A DNA stretch of 5,481 bases, taken from the NCBI GenBank assembly GCA_003225655.1, contig QIAW01000159.1, positions 1 through 5,481 on the forward strand, written 5' to 3'. This document shows, in pieces, positions 1 to 5,481 of the stretch. Under the pieces are notes generated by a model. It made no database searches. It was given only the letters and a program-made list of their open reading frames with translations, and was not told where the DNA came from. Every line of letters begins with the position of its first letter. Within the stretch, counting starts at the first letter, position 1. The translations under genes were made by a program, and so were the position numbers. Source of the DNA: Acidobacteriota bacterium. Lineage in GTDB: Bacteria; Acidobacteriota; Terriglobia; Terriglobales; Acidobacteriaceae.

Positions 1-2
1 CC

Positions 3-2306
3 GAGCCATTAGTGCTTGACCCTGCTGACTCCGGCATGAACGGCCACAACGTCATCTACACGGCCGCGGGTGATGAGCGGCCGATAATCAGCGGTGGAGT
101 CGAGGTCACGGGCTGGAAGCGATCGGATGCGGGCAAGAACATCTGGTCGGCCCCGGCGCCTGCGGGCCTCAAGAATACGCGGCAGTTCTACGTGAATGGA
201 GTACGTGCGCAAAGGGCACGCGGCCCGTTGCCGGTGAGTGTCACCGAGACCAAGACCGGCTATACGGCAAGTTCTGCGGCGATGGCCAAGTGGCGAAACC
301 CCGGCGACATCGAGTTCGTGTACACGGGCGGCAACGCCTTGTGGTCAGAGGGTTCGTTCGGCCTGGGACCGTGGACAGAGCCACGCTGTCCCGTGGCCGG
401 CATCGAAGACACGAACATTACCATGGCCCAACCCTGCTGGGACAACTCCACCAAGCGTGTGATGCTGCCCAATGGAAGGCGCACCGCCAACCTTCTTCTG
501 GGTACGCCAGGCCAGTGGTACTTCGACCGGAAAGAAGGCATCATTTATTACGCGCCGCGTCCGGGTGAAGACCTGAGCAAAGCAGACGTTGAAGTTCCCA
601 TTCTGGAAAAACTTATCTCTGCCCGCGGAACGAAAGACAGTCCGATCCACAACATCGTTTTCTCACACCTTCAGTTCTCATACGCAACATGGCTGCAACC
701 CAGCAGCGGCGAGGGCTTCTCAGAAATCCAGGCCAACGTCACGATTACCGGAAAAGACGGATACGCCACACAGGGCTTGTGCAAGCTGGCGCCGAATGGC
801 GCGTGTCCCTACGGCGCGTGGACGAAAATCCCCGGCAACGTTTCTTTTCTGTACGACAAAAACATACAGTTCCTGAATGACGCCTTGGAACTAGGCAATG
901 GATCGCAGTCTGATCTGGTGCAGGGCTGCGTATTTACCGATATCTCGGGCAATGGACTGGAACTCGGAGACGTCGACCTGCCCCTGGCCACCGGCGGCGA
1001 AATCACCGGCGACAACCAGATTCTCAACAACCATATTTACGAGATTGCAGATGAATATCACGGGGGTGTTGGTATTGACGTGGGATACGCGGCACGCACC
1101 ACCATCAAGCATCAGCAGATTGATCATGTTCCTTACACGGCAGTCTCATTTGGCTGGGGTGGCTGGCCCGATAAGATCCAGCAGGCGGGGCAGGCGAATT
1201 TTTCGCAGAAGAACGCCTTCGGACACAGCCTGATCTTCAACCACATGCTGCTGCTGGCCGATGGCGGCGGCATTTATACCCAAGGCCTCACCGGGCCTAA
1301 GCTGAGCGAGGGCGAGAAGATTTACGCCACCATCATTCGTGACCAGTTTGGCTCCGGACACGGCATTTATACCGATAACGGCTCCTGCAATATCACCATT
1401 GATCACAACGTAATTCTCAACACTAACTTCGACAATTGGGGCGGCCGCCACGGAAATTACTACGACGGCAACGACGGGAAGACCTTTGATCCGCTGGACG
1501 TGGAGAGCAACTACTGGCAACAGGGAGCGCCGGACTCTTCTGAAAAGAACGTGACCGTGAAAGCGAACCACATCATCGGTGCGGTCAGCCAGGCGCCGGT
1601 CTCGATTGTGGAGAAAGCCGGCCTGCAAGCCGAGTACAAAGACATTTTGAACCAGCGCTTCGCCGCCGCGAGCGCGCCCGAGCCTCCCAGCCGCGTAGCG
1701 GTATTTGCGGGAGGTGGCTTTGCTTACGTGGCATGGAATCCGCCGATCCTCGAAGGTGGAGCGCCGGTGGAGTCGTACACGGTAACTTCGTCCAAGGGCG
1801 ACAAAGCAACCATCTCGTCGGACGAGCTGTGGTCCAAAGGATTTGTTAAAGTCCCCGGATTGACCAACGGCGCCGAGTACACGTTTACCGTAACCGCTAC
1901 AAACACCAACGGAACCAGCTCGCCCTCGCTGCCCTCGCGCCCAGTCACGCCGAGTGCCAAGGCCATCCATCCGCCTTCGGCGCCCAGCAGTGTGCAGGCG
2001 TTTGGCGGAGAAGTAGCGGCCAGCATTCATTTTGGAGCTCCGGACGACAATGGGGGCAGTCCGATAACCGCGTATACCATCACTGCCCATCCCGGCGACC
2101 GCAAGGTTACGCTCACCGGGCGCGCCGTGCTCACCCTCGGTGGCCGGCACACCATATTTGGCGTAGTTGACGGCTTGCAGGCAGGGCAGACGTATACCTT
2201 CGACGTCGCGGCTAGCAACGCGGCGGGCGAAGGAGCAGTGGGCAGTACACAGGCGGCCGCCGCTAGTCCCCAGTCCGCAGCCGTCAGTCCTCAGGGACAA
2301 AAGTAA
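3..2306 (+). CDS. Right-handed parallel beta-helix protein with two C-terminal FN3 domains, 5'-partial
   Basis: The frame is open to the window edge (E-P-L precede the GTG at 12), so neither that GTG nor the ATG at 36 is the true start; the signal peptide and first part lie outside. Residues are counted from the codon at 12. Residues 15-70 (ISGG, TGW, RQFYVNGVRAQRAR) resemble the N-terminal part of GH141-like beta-helix proteins. Residues about 205-525 are a beta-helix with repeating N-x-I/V-x-x-N/H rungs such as NQILNNHIYEI, LADGGGIYTQG and ITIDHNVILN. Two FN3 modules follow at about 556-648 (W575, Y589, GLTNGAEYTFTVTATN) and 655-745 (F674, GLQAGQTYTFDVAASN), then a short A/S/P/Q-rich tail. 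Family knowledge suggests an extracellular or periplasmic polysaccharide-binding or polysaccharide-cleaving protein. I cannot assign catalytic residues or a substrate, and some relatives have no proven activity. It ends at TAA 2304-2306. The fold is confident; enzymatic function is not. Confidence 0.9.
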   Translation, partial: EPLVLDPADSGMNGHNVIYTAAGDERPIISGGVEVTGWKRSDAGKNIWSAPAPAGLKNTRQFYVNGVRAQRARGPLPVSVTETKTGYTASSAAMAKWRNPGDIEFVYTGGNALWSEGSFGLGPWTEPRCPVAGIEDTNITMAQPCWDNSTKRVMLPNGRRTANLLLGTPGQWYFDRKEGIIYYAPRPGEDLSKADVEVPILEKLISARGTKDSPIHNIVFSHLQFSYATWLQPSSGEGFSEIQANVTITGKDGYATQGLCKLAPNGACPYGAWTKIPGNVSFLYDKNIQFLNDALELGNGSQSDLVQGCVFTDISGNGLELGDVDLPLATGGEITGDNQILNNHIYEIADEYHGGVGIDVGYAARTTIKHQQIDHVPYTAVSFGWGGWPDKIQQAGQANFSQKNAFGHSLIFNHMLLLADGGGIYTQGLTGPKLSEGEKIYATIIRDQFGSGHGIYTDNGSCNITIDHNVILNTNFDNWGGRHGNYYDGNDGKTFDPLDVESNYWQQGAPDSSEKNVTVKANHIIGAVSQAPVSIVEKAGLQAEYKDILNQRFAAASAPEPPSRVAVFAGGGFAYVAWNPPILEGGAPVESYTVTSSKGDKATISSDELWSKGFVKVPGLTNGAEYTFTVTATNTNGTSSPSLPSRPVTPSAKAIHPPSAPSSVQAFGGEVAASIHFGAPDDNGGSPITAYTITAHPGDRKVTLTGRAVLTLGGRHTIFGVVDGLQAGQTYTFDVAASNAAGEGAVGSTQAAAASPQSAAVSPQGQK

Positions 2307-2548
2307 CAGTGGTCAGCCCTCAACCCGCATCCGCAGGCGTGTCCAATCCGCTTGCGGAGGTTTCTGGTTCCGTATCTCTTCTCCCACAGTGTTGAACGGC
2401 AGACACGCTTCTATCGTGTCAGCATCCAATTAAGTCTTTTAAAATCAATTGGTTGTCAATGGTTTCCTGACTGCACTCTTCCTCCATGTTCGCCGGCGGT
2501 GAAGGCGAAACAGAAAGCCTCGGGATTGGCTAGGCGCGGAGGCTCAAA
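2307..2548. other. Intergenic region between the beta-helix gene and the XAC2610-like gene
   Basis: No credible gene is seen in these 242 bases. The section at about 2425-2460 is AT-rich and carries TTTTAAAA (2437-2444). That is a plausible place for the promoter of the next gene, but I find no well-spaced -35/-10 pair. Two small hairpin-like palindromes occur (5-bp arms at 2347-2358; TTCGCC/GGCGAA arms at 2489-2494 and 2504-2509). Neither is followed by a T-run, so no terminator for the upstream gene can be called. Confidence 0.5.
2426..2452. repeat. Short inverted repeat, possible operator
   Basis: CCAATT (2426-2431) and AATTGG (2447-2452) are perfect 6-bp inverted arms separated by 15 bases, with TTTTAAAA inside the spacer. 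The position, about 100 bp upstream of the ATG at 2549 in the most AT-rich part of the gap, would suit a regulator-binding site. Six-base arms in AT-rich sequence also arise by chance, so confidence is low. Confidence 0.2.
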
Positions 2549-3247
2549 ATGCGGCAGGTTCTGGTTCTTGCGGTTGCAATGTTCGTGGGGTCGGTTGCCC
2601 AGGCGCAGAATGGCAAGATTATTACGTCCCAAGATTTCGCTAACAACGCATCCCGGTGCTCAAAAGGCACGGCCAGCTTCAAGGTTGCGGTAGGGCCTAA
2701 GCTGCCTGCCTATCAGATTCGTCTGGTCCAGGACCCGGTTTCGGCCGAGATAGCCACCCTGCACCATGTGGGCAGAATCGAGATCTCACAGGGACGCTCT
2801 TTGCTCGAGACCATTGAGATCAACAGCATATGGAGCGACAGCCTGTGCAGCTTCTTTGAGATGAAAGACGTGAATTTCGACGGCTACCTGGATATCGCTG
2901 TCCTGCGCGATGGCGGCGGCAAGTGGTCGCGCTACGACTACTACGTCTTTGATCCGGCATCGGGCCGCTTTGTCACCGATGCTCTTACCGAGGATTTGGC
3001 CCAGGTGAAGTCAAGCGGAATCGTTCTGGATGCCGGCAGCCAGCAAATCCAGGCCCCCTTCTTCAAAGGCCGCTGCGCCGGCGTGGATACCTACAAAATC
3101 GCGACCGGCAGGCTGGAGAAGATCCAGATACAGGAAATTACCCCCACCGGCGATGAGTGCCGCATCACCGTCAAGCAGAATCTGCAAGGGACTTGGGAGG
3201 TCGTGCGGAGCAGTAGGACATTCGACATGAGCGGCCCCGGCTTTTAA
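2549..3247 (+). CDS. Exported XAC2610-like protein with a calcium-loop motif
   Basis: This 232-residue protein starts at ATG 2549, supported by GGAGG at 2538-2542 with a 6-nt spacer. Residues 1-19 form a signal peptide (basic MRQ, hydrophobic LVLAVAMFVGSV, cleavage after AQA); there is no lipobox cysteine, so it should be periplasmic or secreted. The core is MKDVNFDGYLDIAVLRDGGG (105-124), where D107, N109, D111 and D115 are spaced as in an EF-hand/dockerin-type Ca2+ loop. It is followed by KWSRYDYYVFDPASGRF (125-141). This pair of motifs is what I recall of the XAC2610-related family. Xanthomonas citri XAC2610 is known as a Ca2+-binding periplasmic inhibitor of the peptidoglycan hydrolase XAC2609, with a fold like the PliI lysozyme inhibitors. 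Four cysteines (37, 100, 176, 204) could form disulfides. Family assignment is from memory and moderate. Inhibitor function is an inference, and no partner hydrolase gene is present in the window. A generic VCBS/FG-GAP-like repeat protein is the alternative. Confidence 0.85.
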   Translation: MRQVLVLAVAMFVGSVAQAQNGKIITSQDFANNASRCSKGTASFKVAVGPKLPAYQIRLVQDPVSAEIATLHHVGRIEISQGRSLLETIEINSIWSDSLCSFFEMKDVNFDGYLDIAVLRDGGGKWSRYDYYVFDPASGRFVTDALTEDLAQVKSSGIVLDAGSQQIQAPFFKGRCAGVDTYKIATGRLEKIQIQEITPTGDECRITVKQNLQGTWEVVRSSRTFDMSGPGF

Positions 3248-3267
3248 GAGAAGTTGTTTGCGCAGAA

Positions 3268-3303
3268 AGGGAGAGGGCAAGCAGGGAGAAGGGCGGCGCA
3301 AGC
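3268..3303 (+). repeat. Imperfect tandem repeat overlapping the hairpin
   Basis: AGGGAGAGGGCAAGC (3268-3282) is followed directly by a longer version, AGGGAGA-AGGGC-GGCGC-AAGC (3283-3303). The second unit forms the left arm and loop of the hairpin. The first unit could pair partly with the same right arm, giving a weaker alternative structure. It may simply reflect local purine-rich duplication. Confidence 0.4.
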
Positions 3304-3316
3304 CGCCTTTCTCCCT
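3283..3316 (+). terminator. Terminator-like 15-bp hairpin with GCAA tetraloop
   Basis: AGGGAGAAGGGCGGC (3283-3297) pairs along its whole length with GCCGCCTTTCTCCCT (3302-3316). There is a single G-T wobble (3291/3308), and the loop is GCAA (3298-3301) closed by C-G, a very stable GNRA tetraloop. It lies 35 bp after the TAA of the XAC2610-like gene, as expected for a transcript end. The downstream bases (ATTAGGCGTAAAT) are not a proper U-tract, so it may be a weak intrinsic terminator, a 3'-end stabiliser or a dispersed palindromic element. The stem is certain; the termination role is inferred. Confidence 0.6.
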
Positions 3317-3515
3317 ATTAGGCGTAAATAAGGCACAAAATCCTCCCAGAAGGCCATTGACGGTCCTAACCAGCGGAGTTATCTTTAGCTTTCATTCACA
3401 GTTCCAGGTGTTCCGCGCATATCAGGATGTGGGACGTGACAGGTTCAATGGCGGCAGGGCTTGGTCCTACCAAGGCACATTTGGCCTGCGAAAGCTTTTG
3501 GGTGAAAACGACATA

Positions 3516-3541
3516 TATTTATGTTGTGTATTTATGTTGTG
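3516..3541. repeat. Perfect 2 x 13-bp tandem repeat
   Basis: TATTTATGTTGTG occurs at 3516-3528 and again immediately at 3529-3541 with no mismatch. It lies 67-92 bp upstream of the GTG start of the DUF3857 gene, in the most AT-rich part of the gap, so it probably overlaps the promoter or 5' leader. A 13-bp period is not a helical turn. A recent slippage duplication is as likely as paired regulator-binding sites. Confidence 0.6.
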
Positions 3542-3593
3542 CCAGCGGTCGCTGTCAGGGGAGCGTGGCGGAAGTTGGCGTAAAGATAAAAAA

Positions 3594-3602
3594 GAGGAGA
3601 GG
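3594..3602 (+). promoter_or_regulatory. Ribosome binding site supporting the GTG start at 3608
   Basis: GAGGAGAGG is a strong Shine-Dalgarno sequence. Its GGAG core (3596-3599) is 8 nt before the GTG at 3608, and the protein from that codon opens with a clean signal peptide. This fixes the non-ATG start. Confidence 0.75.
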
Positions 3603-3607
3603 TTATC

Positions 3608-5005
3608 GTGAAGCGTGTGTTGAATATGGTGGCAGTAACGTGCATCGGGCTTGTTCTGACATTAACGGTCCTGGTCCCCGCACTCAGAGCCCAGGATTGG
3701 CAGCCGATTTCAAAGGAAGACCTGGCACTCAACGACAATCCGGCCAGCCCCGGGGCCCACGCAATGATCTTGTATCGGGAAAGCAACGTCGACACCAACG
3801 AGGCCACCATTTCCGAGTACGTCCGTATCAAGATCTTCACCGAAGAAGGAAAAAAGTGGGCGAATGTCGGAATTCCTTTCGCCAAGGGGCACAACGACAT
3901 CCACGATGTTCGTGCGCGCACTATTCGCCCCGATGGCAGCATCGTCAATTTTGACGGCAAGGTGTACGAAAAAGAGGTATACAAGGGCAACGAGCTGAAA
4001 GTACTCGAAAAGAGCTTCAGCCTGCCCGAGGTACAGCCCGGCTGCATTATTGAGTATAAGTATCACGAGCAACACAACAGAGATTACCTGGTCGAACCGG
4101 TCTGGGTGTTGCAAAAGGACCTCTTCACTCGTTTTGCAAAATTTACTTTTCATCCTTATAGACGCGACATCGACTACCAACTCTATTGGCGCTACAACAC
4201 TCCTGCAAAAACTGAGCCTAAGCGGCAGTCAGACGGCTCGTATGTAATGGAAGTGCATGATTTACCCGGAATTGATGAAGAACAATACATGTTTCCACGG
4301 AAGGTCCTCGAAGCCCGTCTGGAGTTCTTTTACCGCGAACCCGGAGACCCGCAGAATGAGCCTGTGGACCACTACTGGAAGCGCATCGGCAAGAAATGGA
4401 ACGATGACTTTGAGCACTTCATCAACCGCCGCAACGCGCTTGAAGCCGAAGTCGGCCAGATCATCTCTGCAAACGATTCTGCTGAGACAAAACTCCACAA
4501 GATTTACACCCGGGCGCAGAAGGTCCGTGATACCGACTACGACACCGAAAAGACACAAAAAGAACAGAAGGCGGAGAACTTAAAACAGAACGACAATGTG
4601 GAAGACGTGCTCAAGCGCAGCTACGGAACCAGCCGTCAAATCAATTTCCTCTTTATCGGTTTGGCCCGCGCCGCCGGCTTCGATGCTACGGCGGTGTACG
4701 TAGCCCCACGCAACAGCGCTCTCTTCACGCCGGAAATGGAAGACCCTTCGCAGCTCGACGACGACTTGGTGTGGGCAAAGCTGGGCAACGCGGAGGTTTA
4801 TCTCGACCCTGCAGCTCAATATTATCCCTACGGTCTGCTGCCGTGGTATGAGACGGGCGTGAAGGGATTGCGGTTGAACAAGCAGGGTGGCGAGTTAATC
4901 ACTACCACAGCGCCAAACTATAACGATGCCCGGCGCGAGCGCCATGCCGAGCTTAGTCTCGACGCCGATGGCAACCTCTCGGGAAAACTAAGAAAAAAGA
5001 CATGA
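3608..5005 (+). CDS. Exported DUF3857/transglutaminase-like protein, prematurely terminated
   Basis: The GTG start gives 465 residues. Residues 1-28 are a signal peptide (MKR, a hydrophobic stretch to about 24, then ALRA before Q29), so the product is exported. Residues about 55-220 match the DUF3857 domain (YVRIKIFTEEGKKWAN, RTIRPDGSIVNFDGKVYEK, FSLPEVQPGCIIEYKY). Residues about 290-402 are a transglutaminase-like core (VEDVLKRSYGTSRQINFLF, ARAAGFDATAVYVAPR, VYLDPAAQYYPYGLLPW). The core lacks the expected catalytic Cys (Ser342 is near that position) and His (387-389 are L-V-W); only the Asp (D400) seems kept, so it is probably not an active peptidase or transglutaminase. Reading stops at TGA 5003-5005 after SGKLRKKT, in the middle of the usual C-terminal beta-rich region, which continues in the -1 frame from 5002. 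The stop lies two codons after an A AAA AAG heptamer. The cellular role of the family is unknown to me. Gene identity is confident; whether it is intact, recoded or broken is open. Confidence 0.88.
   Translation: MKRVLNMVAVTCIGLVLTLTVLVPALRAQDWQPISKEDLALNDNPASPGAHAMILYRESNVDTNEATISEYVRIKIFTEEGKKWANVGIPFAKGHNDIHDVRARTIRPDGSIVNFDGKVYEKEVYKGNELKVLEKSFSLPEVQPGCIIEYKYHEQHNRDYLVEPVWVLQKDLFTRFAKFTFHPYRRDIDYQLYWRYNTPAKTEPKRQSDGSYVMEVHDLPGIDEEQYMFPRKVLEARLEFFYREPGDPQNEPVDHYWKRIGKKWNDDFEHFINRRNALEAEVGQIISANDSAETKLHKIYTRAQKVRDTDYDTEKTQKEQKAENLKQNDNVEDVLKRSYGTSRQINFLFIGLARAAGFDATAVYVAPRNSALFTPEMEDPSQLDDDLVWAKLGNAEVYLDPAAQYYPYGLLPWYETGVKGLRLNKQGGELITTTAPNYNDARRERHAELSLDADGNLSGKLRKKT
4993..5005 (+). other. 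In-phase A AAA AAG slippery heptamer with stop and ATGA overlap
   Basis: AAAAAAG lies at 4993-4999 and the upstream gene reads it as AGA AAA AAG ACA TGA, the A AAA AAG phase of the classic dnaX -1 frameshift site. Slipping back one base gives K-K-D-M-K-D-M-V-Q-G-W, which enters the downstream frame without a gap. ATGA (5002-5005) could also couple termination to re-initiation. GGGAA (4981-4985) is only a weak upstream Shine-Dalgarno-like stimulator, and I find no strong downstream stem-loop; the best candidates near 5019-5040 are short. The motif is certain; its use is not. A lost base in a 7-A run would leave the same sequence. Confidence 0.4.
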
Positions 5006-5481
5006 AAGATATGGTCCAGGGGTGGCTTCTGCCCGGCGCCTCGTTCGAAGTTTCCCAAACGAGCGGCTGGGATGACAACAGTTCTCCCCTGCGTATCGAG
5101 GGAACGCTTCATATGACGGGTTTCGGCGCCACCACCGGCCGGCGCGTCCTGGCCCCGGTAACAGTCTTCCGTTCGAGCGAGGCGCGGGCTTTTGAGGCCT
5201 CCAAGCGGGTTAATGCAATCTATTTTCATTATCCCTACATTGAGCACGATGACATCAGCGTACATATTCCCGATGGCTACAGCATTGAGACCGTGCCCGA
5301 AACGCAAAAGACCCCAGCCGAGGCAGTCATGGTCTATAGTCTTGCCGCTACCGCGCAGGGGGCCAATATCCATATTGATCGCCGCCTTGATGTGAAATCA
5401 ATTTTCTTTGAGGCGAAGTATTATCCGGCAGTACGGAGCTTCTTCAACCAGGTCAAAAACAATGATGAGTCACAGTTCGTT
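5002..5481 (+). CDS. C-terminal part of the DUF3857 protein in the -1 frame, 3'-partial
   Basis: A 160-codon frame, open from ATG 5002 to the last base with no stop, is the natural continuation of the preceding protein. It contains WLLPGASFEV (8-17), a TGFGATTGRRVLAPVTVF segment (39-56), NAIYFHYPYIEHDDISVHIPDGY (71-93) and a PAVRSFFNQVKNNDESQFV end (142-160). From memory, this pattern is the C-terminal beta-rich (DUF3858-like) region and closing helix of DUF3857 proteins, so the true stop is probably soon after the window. It has no signal peptide. If made separately from ATG 5002 it would remain cytoplasmic, which argues against an independent gene. The purine-rich bases before the ATG are not a clear Shine-Dalgarno sequence. 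The preceding part of this frame is closed by TAG at 4954-4956, so a frame change could occur only between about 4957 and 5002. It is best treated as part of the same gene, joined by frameshift or separated by mutation. Confidence 0.75.
   Translation, partial: MKDMVQGWLLPGASFEVSQTSGWDDNSSPLRIEGTLHMTGFGATTGRRVLAPVTVFRSSEARAFEASKRVNAIYFHYPYIEHDDISVHIPDGYSIETVPETQKTPAEAVMVYSLAATAQGANIHIDRRLDVKSIFFEAKYYPAVRSFFNQVKNNDESQFV

Larger units (their letters stand above)
3248..3607. other. 360-bp intergenic region upstream of the DUF3857 gene
   Basis: No credible gene is seen. From 5' to 3' it holds a purine-rich near-duplication (3268-3303), a 15-bp hairpin (3283-3316), about 190 bases with nothing recognisable, an AT-rich patch with a 2 x 13-bp tandem repeat (3516-3541), and the ribosome binding site before the GTG at 3608. 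TATATT (3514-3519) is a possible -10 element, but no good -35 sits 16-18 bp upstream, so no promoter is called. Confidence 0.5.

Noticed and set aside
1146..2300. 384-codon antisense open frame opposite the beta-helix gene
   Set aside because: It is codon-for-codon opposite the sense gene. In that register stops arise only opposite sense TTA, CTA and TCA codons, which are rare in this GC-rich gene. It ends opposite a TCA at 1146-1148, and the translation has no recognisable domain.
2347..2358. TCCGC-TT-GCGGA palindrome as a terminator for the beta-helix gene
   Set aside because: The arms are 5 bp with a 2-nt gap, too tight for a stable loop, and there is no T-run afterwards.
2489..2509. TTCGCC/GGCGAA hairpin upstream of the XAC2610-like gene as a riboswitch or attenuator
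   Set aside because: A single 6-bp stem with a 9-nt loop and no conserved core of a known riboswitch; likely chance in GC-rich sequence.
3258..3611. 117-codon open frame in the gap, ending in a TGA that overlaps the GTG at 3608
   Set aside because: It runs through the hairpin and the tandem repeat, has no family-like sequence and no Shine-Dalgarno before its start, and has a biased R/K/G-rich composition. The overlap with the GTG start looks accidental.
3427..3954. 175-codon open frame overlapping the start of the DUF3857 gene
   Set aside because: Most of it is an out-of-frame reading of a clearly identified gene; the unique first 60 codons show no motif or ribosome binding site.
5019..5040. 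Stem-loop downstream of the slippery heptamer as a frameshift stimulator
   Set aside because: Only 3-4 bp pairings are possible (such as GGC/GCC around TTCT, or GGTG/CGCC with a wobble), too weak to claim as a stimulatory structure.

Overview
The window looks like a chromosomal stretch from an environmental, moderately GC-rich Gram-negative bacterium, most likely an acidobacterium (class Terriglobia). This is an inference. It rests on a DUF3857/transglutaminase-like exported protein of the type common in that group, next to a right-handed beta-helix protein with C-terminal fibronectin type III (FN3) modules. Nothing here is a taxonomic marker.

Layout: everything convincing is on the + strand. 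(1) Positions 3-2306 hold the 3' part of a large, probably secreted beta-helix protein with two FN3 domains; its N-terminus lies before the window. (2) A 242-bp gap follows, with only weak palindromes. (3) Positions 2549-3247 encode a small exported protein resembling the XAC2610 family, with a Ca2+-loop-like DxNxDGxxD motif. (4) A 360-bp gap contains a 15-bp hairpin closed by a GCAA tetraloop, a perfect 2 x 13-bp tandem repeat, and a strong Shine-Dalgarno sequence. (5) Positions 3608-5005 encode an exported DUF3857 protein that stops early. The rest of the same protein continues in the -1 frame from 5002 to the window end (5481).

The most notable point is the junction at 4993-5005. The heptamer A AAA AAG lies exactly in phase, is followed two codons later by TGA, and the downstream -1 frame carries the rest of the family's C-terminal region. 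Three explanations compete: a recent deletion or indel (pseudogene or sequence error), programmed -1 frameshifting, or a split gene with an ATGA start-stop overlap. From memory of the family, about 20-25 residues also seem to be missing exactly at the junction, which favours a deletion; this could not be aligned here.

The genes probably do not form one operon: the gaps are 242 and 360 bp and one holds a terminator-like hairpin. What they share is export: two have clear signal peptides and the third has an extracellular-type architecture. I see no tRNA, rRNA, CRISPR array, insertion sequence or phage gene, and no convincing defence or other novel multi-gene system.
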